A stretch of DNA of 64,000 nt from Thiogranum sp963752745 (GTDB lineage: Bacteria; Pseudomonadota; Gammaproteobacteria; DSM-19610). The stretch lies in assembly GCA_963752745.1 (NCBI GenBank), contig CAVWAK010000006.1, positions 62,001 through 126,000 of the forward strand. The letters run 5' to 3'. The notes under the pieces are model-generated. The model had not been told where the DNA came from. It saw only the letters and a program-made list of their open reading frames with translations, and searched no databases. Shown in pieces: positions 52,470 through 62,026 of this stretch; positions within the stretch are counted from its first letter, which is position 1; each line of letters starts with the position of its first letter. The position numbers and the translations under genes were made by a program.

Positions 52470-53534
52470 ATGCCGCTGGTTGCCAGCAATGAACTGCCCA
52501 CCTTTGAGCGCCTGCGCGCCGAGGGCATACGCGTGCTGCCACCGGGCAGGGCAGCCAAGCAGGACATCCGCGAGCTGCACGTTGGCCTGCTGAACATGAT
52601 GCCGGACAAGGCGCTGGCTGCGACTGAACGCCAGTTTTTCCGGTTGATTGGCGAAAGCAATCCGATCGCACAGTTTTATGTGCATCCTTTTACCCTGCCG
52701 GAAATCGAGCGCAGCAGTGATGCGCAGGCTTATGTGGACCGCTACTACGAATCGTTCGACACAATCAGGGACGAGGGGCTGGATGCGCTGATAGTGACCG
52801 GTGCCAACGTGGTCGGACCGGAACTGGCCAACCAGCCTTTCTGGGAACCGCTGAAAACCGTCATCGACTGGGCCAGCGAATGTGTCACCTCGACGCTGTG
52901 CTCCTGCCTGGCGACCCATGCCGTACTGCTGTTCCGTTACGGGCAGCACCGCATTCAACAGCCGAAGAAGATATGGGGCGTGTTTCCTCACCAGGTTGTC
53001 GACAAGACGCACCCGTTGGTGAATGACGTTAATACCCGTTTTGATGTCCCGCACTCACGCTGGAATGCCGTCACCCGCGAGCAGTTTGATGCGGCCGGTT
53101 TGCGTGTGCTGGTGGAGAGTGAAAGTGCCGGTGTTCACCTTGCTACCAGTGCTGACGGATTTCGCCTGATTTTTTCCCAGGGCCATCCCGAGTACGACAC
53201 CATTTCATTGTTGAAAGAATACAAGCGGGAAGTCGGGTTGTACGCAGCCGGACAATGCAAGAGCTATCCAGTGTTTCCCGATCACTATCTCGGGGTGTGC
53301 GAGCAGGCACTGTTAAATGAATATCGTGAGCGACTCGAATCGGACCTGTCAGCGGGCAGGCAGCCAACCGGGTTTCCAGAGTCATTAATCACAAGTAGCC
53401 TGGATAACACCTGGCACGATACCGCTGAGGCGGTGGTTGGTAACTGGGTGGGTACGGTGTATCAAGTGACACACAGTGATCGCCGCATTCCCTTTATGGA
53501 TGGCATTGATCCGGGAAATCCACTGGGTCTTTAG
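52470..53534 (+). CDS. metA: homoserine O-succinyltransferase/acetyltransferase MetA
   Basis: A 354-residue MetA-family acyltransferase for methionine synthesis. The nucleophile is Cys146 in STLCSCLATHA (aligned to E. coli Cys142), and the His-Glu pair is in FSQGHPEYDT. The acyl donor (succinyl- or acetyl-CoA) cannot be set with confidence from sequence. GGAGAGG precedes the ATG at 52470. A small ORF follows 2 nt after the stop. Confidence 0.92.
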   Translation: MPLVASNELPTFERLRAEGIRVLPPGRAAKQDIRELHVGLLNMMPDKALAATERQFFRLIGESNPIAQFYVHPFTLPEIERSSDAQAYVDRYYESFDTIRDEGLDALIVTGANVVGPELANQPFWEPLKTVIDWASECVTSTLCSCLATHAVLLFRYGQHRIQQPKKIWGVFPHQVVDKTHPLVNDVNTRFDVPHSRWNAVTREQFDAAGLRVLVESESAGVHLATSADGFRLIFSQGHPEYDTISLLKEYKREVGLYAAGQCKSYPVFPDHYLGVCEQALLNEYRERLESDLSAGRQPTGFPESLITSSLDNTWHDTAEAVVGNWVGTVYQVTHSDRRIPFMDGIDPGNPLGL

Positions 53535-53536
53535 TA

Positions 53537-53731
53537 GTGAACTACCTGCGTGACTACTGGCATAACCACGGGGTTCAGTGTGAAGTCCGCAAGATCGTGA
53601 AGAACTTCAGGAAGACCTGGGGTGAGGGCAAGGGTAACAGCAGTTACCTGCTCCGCATATTTCCGCGCGGCGGCCCACAGAAACGGGGTAATCGTCTGGC
53701 GGGTTTAATGCGTACCAGGGGTGAACACTAA
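53537..53731 (+). CDS. small basic hypothetical protein after metA
   Basis: A 64-residue basic protein (MNYLRDYWHNHGVQCEVRKIVKNF...) starting with a GTG 2 nt after the metA stop. It has no recognised domain, no signal peptide and no clear ribosome site; coupling to metA is possible. A terminator follows at 53743. Confidence 0.45.
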   Translation: MNYLRDYWHNHGVQCEVRKIVKNFRKTWGEGKGNSSYLLRIFPRGGPQKRGNRLAGLMRTRGEH

Positions 53732-53742
53732 AATATAAAGCC

Positions 53743-53768
53743 AGGCCCGCCAGAGAGCGGGCGGGCCT
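53743..53768. terminator. terminator between the metA and cfa clusters
   Basis: AGGCCCGCC and GGCGGGCCT form a perfect 9-bp stem around an 8-nt loop. On the minus strand it is followed by a T-rich stretch, on the plus strand not, so it may serve mainly the minus-strand genes. Confidence 0.7.
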
Positions 53769-53786
53769 GCTCAAATGCTATGGGCT

Positions 53787-54377
53787 TCAGAATTCTCCGG
53801 TCGCACCACGGTTCATGATATCCAGAATGATCTCCTTGACCTCGATGGCCTCGGCCCGGAGTTCATCGGGTAGCGTTTTGCCGCCGTGGATCATCAGATC
53901 CATGTTGAGCGTATACAGCCATAATTTGCCAGTCTTGTCTTCCACCATGCTGATCCTGCAGGGCAGGTAGGCGGAGAACGCGTCGCTGAGATCCAGCATA
54001 CGCGCAGCGGTCATGGCGTTGCAGAACATGTAGATCTTCAGGAAGCGGAACGGTTTGCCGGATATAGCCTCGACTTCCTTGTACAAGGGGAGTTCGCCAA
54101 CGTTCTTGATGTTATGCTCGTTGGCGACGAAGCGCATGGTGTCCTCGACTTCCTCCGCCTTAAGTCCTTCCTTTACCGGAATTTTCCAGACCGTGGCTTC
54201 AGGTCCGTTACCGCTGACAACCAGTTTGCGGGCAATTTCGCCGTAGGTGCGTGCGGCGTCCTTGTCAAACTCGGCAAGGTTGGTAATGGCAGGCCCTGTT
54301 TGTATCACTGCAGCAATTAGCAGAGCAACCAGCGCCAGACCCAGTAGCGCAAACAGATTCCAGAGTATTTTCAGCAC
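53787..54377 (-). CDS. DUF302 domain membrane-anchored protein
   Basis: A 196-residue protein with one N-terminal hydrophobic segment (WNLFALLGLALVALLIAAVIQ) and a C-terminal DUF302-type domain including FCNAMTAARMLDLSDAFSAYLPCRISMVE and LYTLNMDLMIHGG. The biochemical role of DUF302 is unclear. It lies 9 nt downstream of cfa on the same strand. Confidence 0.8.
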   Translation of the reverse strand: MLKILWNLFALLGLALVALLIAAVIQTGPAITNLAEFDKDAARTYGEIARKLVVSGNGPEATVWKIPVKEGLKAEEVEDTMRFVANEHNIKNVGELPLYKEVEAISGKPFRFLKIYMFCNAMTAARMLDLSDAFSAYLPCRISMVEDKTGKLWLYTLNMDLMIHGGKTLPDELRAEAIEVKEIILDIMNRGATGEF

Positions 54378-54386
54378 AACTGTCTC

Positions 54387-55502
54387 CTAACGAATTGAAT
54401 TATAGCCGTCGTCCAGGCCCTTCTTGCTGTAGACGATCTGCCAGAGCTGGTTACGCCTGGCACGGTCGGAACCGGCCGACGACAGCAGAAAATAGCGCCA
54501 CATGCGGTAGAAGCGCTCATCATACCCCAGCTGCCGTAATTCTTCCCGGTGGGCATCGACATTGGCCATCCAGGCCATCAGGGTGTGGTCGTAGTGGGTG
54601 CCGAAGTTGTGCCAGTCTTCCATAATGAAAACGCCACTGGCGGCGGCTTCGATCTGCTCTGCGACCGGTAGCACGCCACCCGGGAAGATGTACTTGTTGG
54701 TCCAGGGGTCGACGGCTGTCCTGGTAGTATTGGTGCCGATGGTGTGCAGCAGAAACAGGCCATCGTCCACCAGGCAGGACTCAACAACCTTCATGTAGGT
54801 GCGGTAGTTTCTGGGGCCAACGTGTTCAAACATGCCAATGGAAATAATGCGGTCAAACGTTTCGCTGACGTCACGGTAATCCTGGAAACGAAGATCTACG
54901 TTCAGATCACTGTAGCGTGCCTTGCCCAGATCTATCTGCTCTTTCGATACCGTAACACCGACCACTTCGACACCGTAGCGCTCGGCGGCAAATCCGGCGA
55001 AGCTTCCCCAGCCGCAACCTATATCGAGCACCCGCATACCCGGCTGCAGACCGACCTTGCGACAGACCAGATCCAGTTTCGCTTCCTGGGCATCATTAAG
55101 ATTATCGGCATCTTTCCAGTAGCCGCAGGTGTAGGTCATCCGCGGGTCGAGCATGAGTTCATAGAGATCGTTGCCGATGTCATAGTGGTGTTTGCCGATG
55201 TTGAAAGCACGTTTTTTGCTTTGCAGGTTGAACAGCTTTGCCTGGAGCACAGGCCACAGGAGTTTCAGGGGCGAAATGCTATGCTCCAGGTCAGCGCGCA
55301 GTACTTTGTAAATCAGCACATCCAGCGCTTCGCAGTCCCACTGGCCATCCATGTAGGTTTCACCGAAGCCGAGCGGCCCACCGCTCAGCAGGTTCCGGTA
55401 AAAGGCTTTGTCGTTGACCTGAATGTCGTAGTCATGACTGCCATTGATTTCGATTTCGGCCAGGGCCAGCAGGCCACGGATAGTGGATTCCGTCTTGCTC
55501 AC
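54387..55502 (-). CDS. cfa: cyclopropane-fatty-acyl-phospholipid synthase
   Basis: A 371-residue Cfa from the GTG at 55502, preceded by GGGGGAG; an ATG at 55562 would add 20 residues. The SAM-binding motif VLDIGCGWGSFAGF and the catalytic-domain FNIGKHHYDIGNDLYELMLD, MTYTCGYW and EHVGPRNY stretches are typical. It methylenates unsaturated membrane lipids, often at stationary phase or under acid stress. Confidence 0.95.
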   Translation of the reverse strand: MSKTESTIRGLLALAEIEINGSHDYDIQVNDKAFYRNLLSGGPLGFGETYMDGQWDCEALDVLIYKVLRADLEHSISPLKLLWPVLQAKLFNLQSKKRAFNIGKHHYDIGNDLYELMLDPRMTYTCGYWKDADNLNDAQEAKLDLVCRKVGLQPGMRVLDIGCGWGSFAGFAAERYGVEVVGVTVSKEQIDLGKARYSDLNVDLRFQDYRDVSETFDRIISIGMFEHVGPRNYRTYMKVVESCLVDDGLFLLHTIGTNTTRTAVDPWTNKYIFPGGVLPVAEQIEAAASGVFIMEDWHNFGTHYDHTLMAWMANVDAHREELRQLGYDERFYRMWRYFLLSSAGSDRARRNQLWQIVYSKKGLDDGYNSIR

Positions 55503-55618
55503 GCCAGATTCTCCCCCGTGCAGATTGTTGAATGGATAATGACGGGAATTCATCATACGCAATGAGGACCCGTTTGGCAGGTATCGTCAACCTTTCTTTG
55601 AGACGAGTGAAGCCTGTT

Positions 55619-56107
55619 TCAGGCTTCTCGGCTTTTGCATCTGCTTAAACGTTCTTCCATTACGGCGACATGGTTTGCCTCAAAATCCAGCAACATGCTG
55701 TAGAGCTCGCAGAGCTCCGCATCTTCACATGTTGTAATAATGCGCTCGTAAAATCGGTGTGCCCGTACTTCCACGCTCACGGCCGCTTCAAGAATGGCGC
55801 GGGCAGTGGTCGTATTCTCAACAAAGTAATGATCTTCGGGAATACCGGGAATCTCCTGCCCGGCTCGAACCAGTTTGGGATCCATGTGCAGCAGGTCGTT
55901 GCCATAGCGGGCGTGATAATAGCCGGTCAGGTAGGACCTGTGGGATTCTTCTTCGTTGGCGAGATCGTCGAGCAGATTGCTTATAGTCAGGTCGTAGGTT
56001 TTGAAGCGCCTCGACCAGTCATGATATCGCTCAGCATTACGGTTCTCGATACTGATCGCCAGGGCGAGCACTTCGCGCGCAGACAATTCGGTGAATTCCC
56101 GGTTCAT
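55619..56107 (-). CDS. ferritin-like/rubrerythrin-type di-iron protein
   Basis: A 162-residue four-helix protein from the ATG at 56107 (MNREFTELSAREVLALAISIE). Ferritin-like iron ligands are visible as EN...E, ANEEESH (ExxH) and a second half with VEVRAH and DFEANH (ExxH). It lacks a rubredoxin domain. The role may be iron storage, peroxide reduction or sensing. An FNR/Anr box lies 61-75 nt upstream. Confidence 0.82.
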   Translation of the reverse strand: MNREFTELSAREVLALAISIENRNAERYHDWSRRFKTYDLTISNLLDDLANEEESHRSYLTGYYHARYGNDLLHMDPKLVRAGQEIPGIPEDHYFVENTTTARAILEAAVSVEVRAHRFYERIITTCEDAELCELYSMLLDFEANHVAVMEERLSRCKSREA

Positions 56108-56168
56108 ACTGGTTTTCCCACGGTTCTCGAGACAATTTAAAGGGTACGTCAGAGCGGTCTGGTGGAGT

Positions 56169-56182
56169 TTGATCCCGATCAA
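56169..56182. promoter_or_regulatory. perfect FNR/Anr box between the ferritin-like gene and sucA
   Basis: TTGATCCCGATCAA matches TTGAT-N4-ATCAA at all ten positions. For the minus-strand ferritin-like gene, a TACCCT hexamer lies at the class II spacing. For sucA, the site is about 218 nt upstream of the start and could act as a distal repression site. Confidence 0.8.
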
Positions 56183-56393
56183 GACAAATAAGACCGGGCG
56201 ACGAAAAATTGTCGAATCGGTAGCCGAAAAGCAAAATGGGCGTCAACTTTAAGTGGCTGACCCGCAGTAACCGGATGGTGGGCTGTCAACTTGCAAGCAA
56301 CGTCGGACTGGTCTAAGCCTTTGACCAGGGAAACGCACCTGAGTACAGGAGTTGGCGCGACTATTGCCTCTTATTTATAAAGGCAAAAAAAAC

Positions 56394-59249
56394 ATGGACG
56401 ATATCACCCGACAATCCGGATTGAAGGCACTCTGGGGCAGCTCACAGCTCGCGGGCGAGAATGCCGCTTACCTCGAGGGGCTCTACGAAACATTTCTGCA
56501 AGATCCTGCCAGTGTATCTGAAACGTGGCGGCGATTTTTTGAGACCTTGCCACGAGTTAATGGCCAGGGTCTTGAGCATAGCCATGTAGCGGTGCGTGAA
56601 GCCATGCGGCTGGCGACCCGACAACCTGGCAGATCACCTGCGGCGGCCGCACATATGGCGGATGCCGGCCACGAGCACAAACAGGTGAGGGTGCTGCAGC
56701 TGATTAATGCTTACCGGTTTCGCGGACACCAGATCGCCTGCATCGACCCCCTGCGGTTACGCAGCAAACCTCACCTGCCGGAACTTGAATTGAGCGAACA
56801 CGGCTTGAGTGAGAGTGACCTGGACAGCGAGTTTGAAACTGGCTCCATGGCGTTTCATGAGCGAGCCAGGTTGCGGGACATCATTGCGCATTTACAGGCC
56901 AGTTATTGCGGGAATATCGGTTCAGAGTACATGCATATTCTCGAAACTGCGGAGAAACGCTGGATTCAACAGCGGCTCGAGCGGGCAGGTGGTTCGCCAC
57001 AGTTTGATACAGAATCCAGGTTAAGAATTTTACAGCGCCTGACGGCGGCTGAAGGTCTGGAGCGCTATCTGCATACCCGTTATGTAGGCCAGAAACGGTT
57101 TTCGCTTGAAGGCGGTGACAGCCTGATTCCTTTGCTTGACGAGCTGGTGCAGCGAGGTGGCGAGCACGGTGTCAAGGAGCTGGTCCTCGGCATGGCGCAT
57201 CGCGGGCGATTGAATGTGCTGATCAACATTGTCGGCAAGACACCTGCAGAGCTGTTCGAGGAATTTGAAGGCAAGGCTGGCCAGTCGGAAAATCGCTCCG
57301 GCGACGTCAAGTATCACCAGGGGTTTTCCTCGGATCTGCAAAGCCGAAAAGGACTGGTGCATGTGACGCTATCGTTTAACCCTTCACACCTGGAGATTGT
57401 CGATCCGGTGGTTGAAGGGTCAGTACGTGCCCGGCAGGAGCGTAGCGGTGACGATGAAGGTAACCAGGTGGTACCAGTTCTCATGCACGGCGATGCTGCC
57501 TTTGCAGGGCAGGGCGTGGTGATGGAAACCATCAATATGTCGCAGTCACGTGGTTATTCGACCAAGGGTACTGTGCATGTGGTGGTGAATAATCAGATCG
57601 GGTTTACCACCAGTCATCAACGTGATGCACGTTCCACTGAGTATTGCACTGATATTGCCAAGATGGTTGGTGCGCCGATTTTCCATGTCAATGGTGATGA
57701 TCCCGAGGCAGTAGTTCACGTTACCCAGCTGGCGCTGGATTACCGTATGAGCTTTCACAAGGATGTTGTTATAGATTTGGTCTGTTACCGTCGTCACGGT
57801 CACAGTGAAGCCGATGAGCCGACCGCGACCCAGCCGATGATGTATCAGGCGATTCGCGACCGGCATACCACGCGTGGTTTGTACGCCGAGTACCTCGTTG
57901 AGCAAGGCGTATGTGATGAACAGCTGCCCCACCAGCTGATGGATGACTACCGGGCACGTCTTGATGCCGGTGAGACAGTTGTTGATGAGCTGATCGACAA
58001 AGACGTGGCCGACTATCCTTATGCTGTGGACTGGGCACCCTATCTCGCGCAGGCCTGCACCGTCTATCTGGATACATCGATTTCGCTGGAACGCATCAAG
58101 CGTTTGTGGGGCCGCCTGGAGCAACTGCCGGACGGTTACGAATTAAACGGTAGCGTGGCGAGAATTATGGATAACCGGCGCAAAATGGCTGCCGGTGCGT
58201 TACCCATAGACTGGGGGTTTGCCGAGACGATGGCCTATGCGTCGCTGGTTGAGGATGGGCACGGAGTCAGATTATCCGGGCAGGACTGCGGCCGGGGTAC
58301 TTTTTTTCATCGTCATGCTGTGCTGCATTGTCAGCAGGATGGATCGCGATATGTGCCGCTAAGACATGTCGCGGATGACCAGGGGAATTTTCTGGTGATC
58401 AACTCGCTGTTATCTGAGGCAGCGGTATTGGGATTCGAATATGGTTACTCCACTACCGACCCGCATACGCTGGTGATCTGGGAAGCCCAGTTTGGTGATT
58501 TTGCAAACAATGCGCAGGTAGTGATCGATCAGTTTATCAGCGCCGGTGAACAGAAATGGAACCGCCTGTGCGGCCTGGTCATGTTTTTGCCGCACGGTAT
58601 GGAGGGTCAGGGGCCGGAACATTCTTCAGCACGTCTGGAACGTTATCTGCAGCTGTGTGCCGAGCACAACATGCAGGTCTGCGTGCCAACGACACCGGCA
58701 CAGATTTTTCACCTGTTGCGCCGCCAGCAGATGATGGAATGTCGTAAACCGCTCATTGTCATGACACCCAAGAGCCTGCTGCGTCACCGGCTGGCTGTCT
58801 GTAGTCTCGAGGACCTGGCCCAGGGCGAATTCCAGCCGGTGATACCGGAAGGTGATGCGCTGGATCCCGGCAAGGTGACGCGGGTTGTTCTTTGCAGCGG
58901 CAAAGTCTATTACGATTTACTTGAAAAACGTCGCAAGGAAGCAATCGAACACATTGCCGTTATTCGCATCGAAAGGCTCTACCCTTTCCCTGAAGGTCAG
59001 ATGCGGACGCTGCTGGCAGGCTACCCTAATGTGCGCGAATATGTCTGGTGTCAGGAAGAGCCGCAGAATCAGGGCGCCTGGTTCTCCATCCAGCATCACT
59101 TGCGAGCGGTGCTGCCGCAGGCAGATCTGCTGCACTATGCCGGTCGGTCATTCTCTGCGGCACCGGCAGCAGGCTACGCCTGGTTACATACCCAACAACA
59201 GCACGCACTGATTGAACAGGCGCTTGGACTGGCAGTACCGGATAATTGA
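56394..59249 (+). CDS. sucA: 2-oxoglutarate dehydrogenase E1 component
   Basis: A 951-residue thiamine-diphosphate E1 of the TCA-cycle 2-oxoglutarate dehydrogenase complex. Start at 56394 (MDDITRQSGLKALWGSSQLAGEN). The N-terminal E2-binding segment, HRGRLNVLINIVGK, the ThDP motif GDAAFAGQGVVMET and the Mg/ThDP region VVVNNQIGFTT are present. It heads a sucA-sucB-lpdA operon. A weak AAAGG lies upstream. Confidence 0.97.
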   Translation: MDDITRQSGLKALWGSSQLAGENAAYLEGLYETFLQDPASVSETWRRFFETLPRVNGQGLEHSHVAVREAMRLATRQPGRSPAAAAHMADAGHEHKQVRVLQLINAYRFRGHQIACIDPLRLRSKPHLPELELSEHGLSESDLDSEFETGSMAFHERARLRDIIAHLQASYCGNIGSEYMHILETAEKRWIQQRLERAGGSPQFDTESRLRILQRLTAAEGLERYLHTRYVGQKRFSLEGGDSLIPLLDELVQRGGEHGVKELVLGMAHRGRLNVLINIVGKTPAELFEEFEGKAGQSENRSGDVKYHQGFSSDLQSRKGLVHVTLSFNPSHLEIVDPVVEGSVRARQERSGDDEGNQVVPVLMHGDAAFAGQGVVMETINMSQSRGYSTKGTVHVVVNNQIGFTTSHQRDARSTEYCTDIAKMVGAPIFHVNGDDPEAVVHVTQLALDYRMSFHKDVVIDLVCYRRHGHSEADEPTATQPMMYQAIRDRHTTRGLYAEYLVEQGVCDEQLPHQLMDDYRARLDAGETVVDELIDKDVADYPYAVDWAPYLAQACTVYLDTSISLERIKRLWGRLEQLPDGYELNGSVARIMDNRRKMAAGALPIDWGFAETMAYASLVEDGHGVRLSGQDCGRGTFFHRHAVLHCQQDGSRYVPLRHVADDQGNFLVINSLLSEAAVLGFEYGYSTTDPHTLVIWEAQFGDFANNAQVVIDQFISAGEQKWNRLCGLVMFLPHGMEGQGPEHSSARLERYLQLCAEHNMQVCVPTTPAQIFHLLRRQQMMECRKPLIVMTPKSLLRHRLAVCSLEDLAQGEFQPVIPEGDALDPGKVTRVVLCSGKVYYDLLEKRRKEAIEHIAVIRIERLYPFPEGQMRTLLAGYPNVREYVWCQEEPQNQGAWFSIQHHLRAVLPQADLLHYAGRSFSAAPAAGYAWLHTQQQHALIEQALGLAVPDN

Positions 59250-59270
59250 AAATGCTAACAAGGACAGAGC

Positions 59271-60473
59271 ATGGCTATTGAAATAAAGGTGCCCGGCTTC
59301 CCGGAATCGGTTGCTGATGGCACCATACTGAACTGGAACAAACAGCCCGGTGACGCAGTCAGGCGTGATGAATCCATCGTCGATATTGAAACCGACAAGG
59401 TGGTGTTCGAGGTCCCGGCGCCAGCAGATGGCATTCTTGAAGAAGTTATTGAAGCGGCCGGAAGTGTAGTTGTCTCGGGGCAACTAATTGCCCGACTGAA
59501 GCAAAGCGGTAACGCGTCGGTCAGGGATACTGCCAGTCCCGAGCCGGTACCAGCTGAACCAGCAGCGGCCACGCCTTTTGCTACGCCGTCTGCACAACGC
59601 ATGATCGATGAAAAGAGTCTGGATATTAACAGTATCCAGGGCAGCGGTAGCGGCAACCGGATTCTCAAGGAAGATGTAATCAAAATGCTGGACGGGCAGC
59701 ATCAGCCAGTTGCCGGGGAATCCGGGAAGATACCGGAACCCGGCGTCGCTGAATTACAGCCAGTGCCGGAAGGCCGCACCGAAAAACGTGTGCCCATGAC
59801 GCGCTTGCGCGCACGGATTGCTGAACGGCTGCTCGATGCACAGCATAACGCGGCGATTCTTACGACCTTCAATGAAGTCAATATGCAGCCGGTTATGGAC
59901 CTGCGTAAACGTTACCGTGATTCATTCGAAAAACAGCATGGCGTGAAACTCGGTTTCATGTCGTTCTTTGTCAAGGCTGTCATCGAAGGGTTGCGTCGTT
60001 TCCCCGAGCTGAATGCTTCTATTGACGGCAAGGATATTGTTTACCATGGTTTCTTTGATATCGGTATCGCCGTATCGTCACAGCGCGGGCTGGTAGTGCC
60101 TATATTGCGTGATGCAGACCAGTTGTCGATGGCGGATATCGAACAGCAGATCAGTGATTATGCAGCCCGGGCACGGGAGAATAGACTGAGCATGGAAGAT
60201 ATCACTGGTGGTACCTTCTCTATCACTAACGGTGGTGTGTTCGGCTCACTGTTGTCTACACCGATTGTTAACCCGCCACAGTCAGGGATTCTGGGTATGC
60301 ACACCATCAAGGAACGCCCGGTGGCGGAAAATGGTGAAGTGGTTGTAAGACCGATCATGAACGTTGCGCTTTCTTACGATCATCGCCTGGTCGATGGGCG
60401 CGAGGCGGTGCAGTTTCTTGTTACGCTCAAAGACGCGCTGGAAGATCCGGCGCGAATGCTGCTGGGTGTGTGA
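59271..60473 (+). CDS. sucB: dihydrolipoamide succinyltransferase (E2)
   Basis: A 400-residue E2: one lipoyl domain with the lipoylated Lys in ETDKVVFEVPAP, a Pro/Ala linker, an E3-binding domain (TPSAQRMIDEKSLD...), and the catalytic domain with SYDHRLVDGREAVQFL. It starts 21 nt after sucA with AGGAC upstream. Confidence 0.97.
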   Translation: MAIEIKVPGFPESVADGTILNWNKQPGDAVRRDESIVDIETDKVVFEVPAPADGILEEVIEAAGSVVVSGQLIARLKQSGNASVRDTASPEPVPAEPAAATPFATPSAQRMIDEKSLDINSIQGSGSGNRILKEDVIKMLDGQHQPVAGESGKIPEPGVAELQPVPEGRTEKRVPMTRLRARIAERLLDAQHNAAILTTFNEVNMQPVMDLRKRYRDSFEKQHGVKLGFMSFFVKAVIEGLRRFPELNASIDGKDIVYHGFFDIGIAVSSQRGLVVPILRDADQLSMADIEQQISDYAARARENRLSMEDITGGTFSITNGGVFGSLLSTPIVNPPQSGILGMHTIKERPVAENGEVVVRPIMNVALSYDHRLVDGREAVQFLVTLKDALEDPARMLLGV

Positions 60474-60479
60474 ACAATT

Positions 60480-61922
60480 ATGAGCGACAACTATGATGTA
60501 ATTGTTGTAGGTGCAGGCCCCGCCGGTTATGTGGCGGCTATCCGTTGTGCACAACTGGGATTGCGTACTGCCTGTATCGACCAGTGGCTTGATTCCGGCG
60601 GCAAACCGGCGCTGGGCGGTACCTGCTTGAACGTAGGATGTATTCCGTCCAAAGCGTTGCTGGAATCGTCGGAGCGGTATCAGCAGGCACAGCAGTCCCT
60701 GGGGGATCATGGCATTGATGTCAACGGTGTGACGTTGAACCTCGCGACCATGCAGGCGCGCAAGCAGCGTATTGTGCGTGAATTGACCCAGGGTATTCAG
60801 CAGCTGTTCAAAGCCAACCAGATCGACTGGATCCAGGGCCGGGGGCAATTGCTCACCGATCACCGTGTCAATGTTGAAGCGGCTTCGGGCGATTCGCGCA
60901 TCTACCAGGCCAAGCATGTCATTCTGGCGCCCGGTTCTTCACCCATGCAGCTGGACCATGTACCACTGGACAACGATATTGTGGTCGATTCTGCCGGGGC
61001 ATTGGCGTTTGACGCCGTGCCTGGGCGCCTGGGAATCATCGGCGCCGGTGTTATCGGGCTCGAACTGGGCAGCGTCTGGCGGCGTCTAGGTGCCAGTAGC
61101 GTTACCCTTCTGGAAGCCCAGGATCGCTTTTTGCCAATGGCCGATGACCAGGTGGCCAAGGAAGCCTTGAAGACATATAAGCGCCAGGGCCTGGATATCC
61201 ATTTGGGCAGCCGGGTAACAGGCTGTCAAATCAACGCTGGCCAGGTAGAAATTACCTACCAGGATGGTCATGACAATGAGCAGGTCACAAGCTATGACAG
61301 GCTGATTGTGGCTGTCGGCAGGCGCCCCAATACCGATGGCCTGGCCGCTGACGAGGCAACTTTGCTGCTGGATGAATGGGGCTATATACACGTCAACCAA
61401 CACTGTAGAACCAATCTGCCCGGTGTCTATGCTATTGGTGATGCGGTGCGCGGGCCCATGCTTGCCCATAAGGGGTCGGAAGAAGGTGTCATGGTAGCAG
61501 AGCTGATTGCGGGCCATACGGCACAGGTTAACTATGAGCATATACCGTCGGTTATCTATACTGTTCCGGAAGTCGCCTGGGTTGGAAAAACCGAACAGGC
61601 CCTGAAAGCAGCTGACATCGATTACCGGGTCGGAGTCTTCCCCTTTGCAGCATCAGGTCGCGCCCGGGCGACAGGTGAAACCGGCGGGTTCGTGAAACTA
61701 CTGGCTTCCCGGCAAACTGACCGTATTCTGGGAGCGCATCTTATCGGTCCGCATTGCTCTGAACTGGTGGCCGAGCTTGTGGTTGCCATGGAACTGGGTG
61801 GCAGCATCGAAGACCTCTGTATGACGGTGTTTGCCCATCCGAGTCTGTCTGAAAGTGTTCATGAAGCGGCGCTGGATGTCGATGGCCGAGCCCTGCACAT
61901 GGTCTCCAGAAAGCGCCACTAG
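60480..61922 (+). CDS. lpdA: dihydrolipoyl dehydrogenase (E3)
   Basis: A 480-residue flavoprotein: FAD motif VVGAGPAGYVAA, redox disulfide GGTCLNVGCIPSKALL, NAD motif IIGAGVIGLELGSVW, and the C-terminal HAHPTLSE-like FAHPSLSESVHEA. It reoxidises lipoamide of the 2-oxoglutarate dehydrogenase complex and probably of other complexes. It begins 6 nt after sucB. Confidence 0.97.
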   Translation: MSDNYDVIVVGAGPAGYVAAIRCAQLGLRTACIDQWLDSGGKPALGGTCLNVGCIPSKALLESSERYQQAQQSLGDHGIDVNGVTLNLATMQARKQRIVRELTQGIQQLFKANQIDWIQGRGQLLTDHRVNVEAASGDSRIYQAKHVILAPGSSPMQLDHVPLDNDIVVDSAGALAFDAVPGRLGIIGAGVIGLELGSVWRRLGASSVTLLEAQDRFLPMADDQVAKEALKTYKRQGLDIHLGSRVTGCQINAGQVEITYQDGHDNEQVTSYDRLIVAVGRRPNTDGLAADEATLLLDEWGYIHVNQHCRTNLPGVYAIGDAVRGPMLAHKGSEEGVMVAELIAGHTAQVNYEHIPSVIYTVPEVAWVGKTEQALKAADIDYRVGVFPFAASGRARATGETGGFVKLLASRQTDRILGAHLIGPHCSELVAELVVAMELGGSIEDLCMTVFAHPSLSESVHEAALDVDGRALHMVSRKRH

Positions 61923-62026
61923 TGCCAGACTGAAAGTCGCATCCAGGAGAAGCCGCAGGCTGCTGGATGTAGAGTTGTGTCGTTAGGGGTATCATCGGGC
62001 TCATCCGGGCCATTCAATTTCAGGTT

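Noticed and set aside
54744..55565. 273-residue open frame antisense to cfa
   Set aside because: It lies wholly over the cfa gene, whose protein is clearly conserved; no independent evidence for coding.
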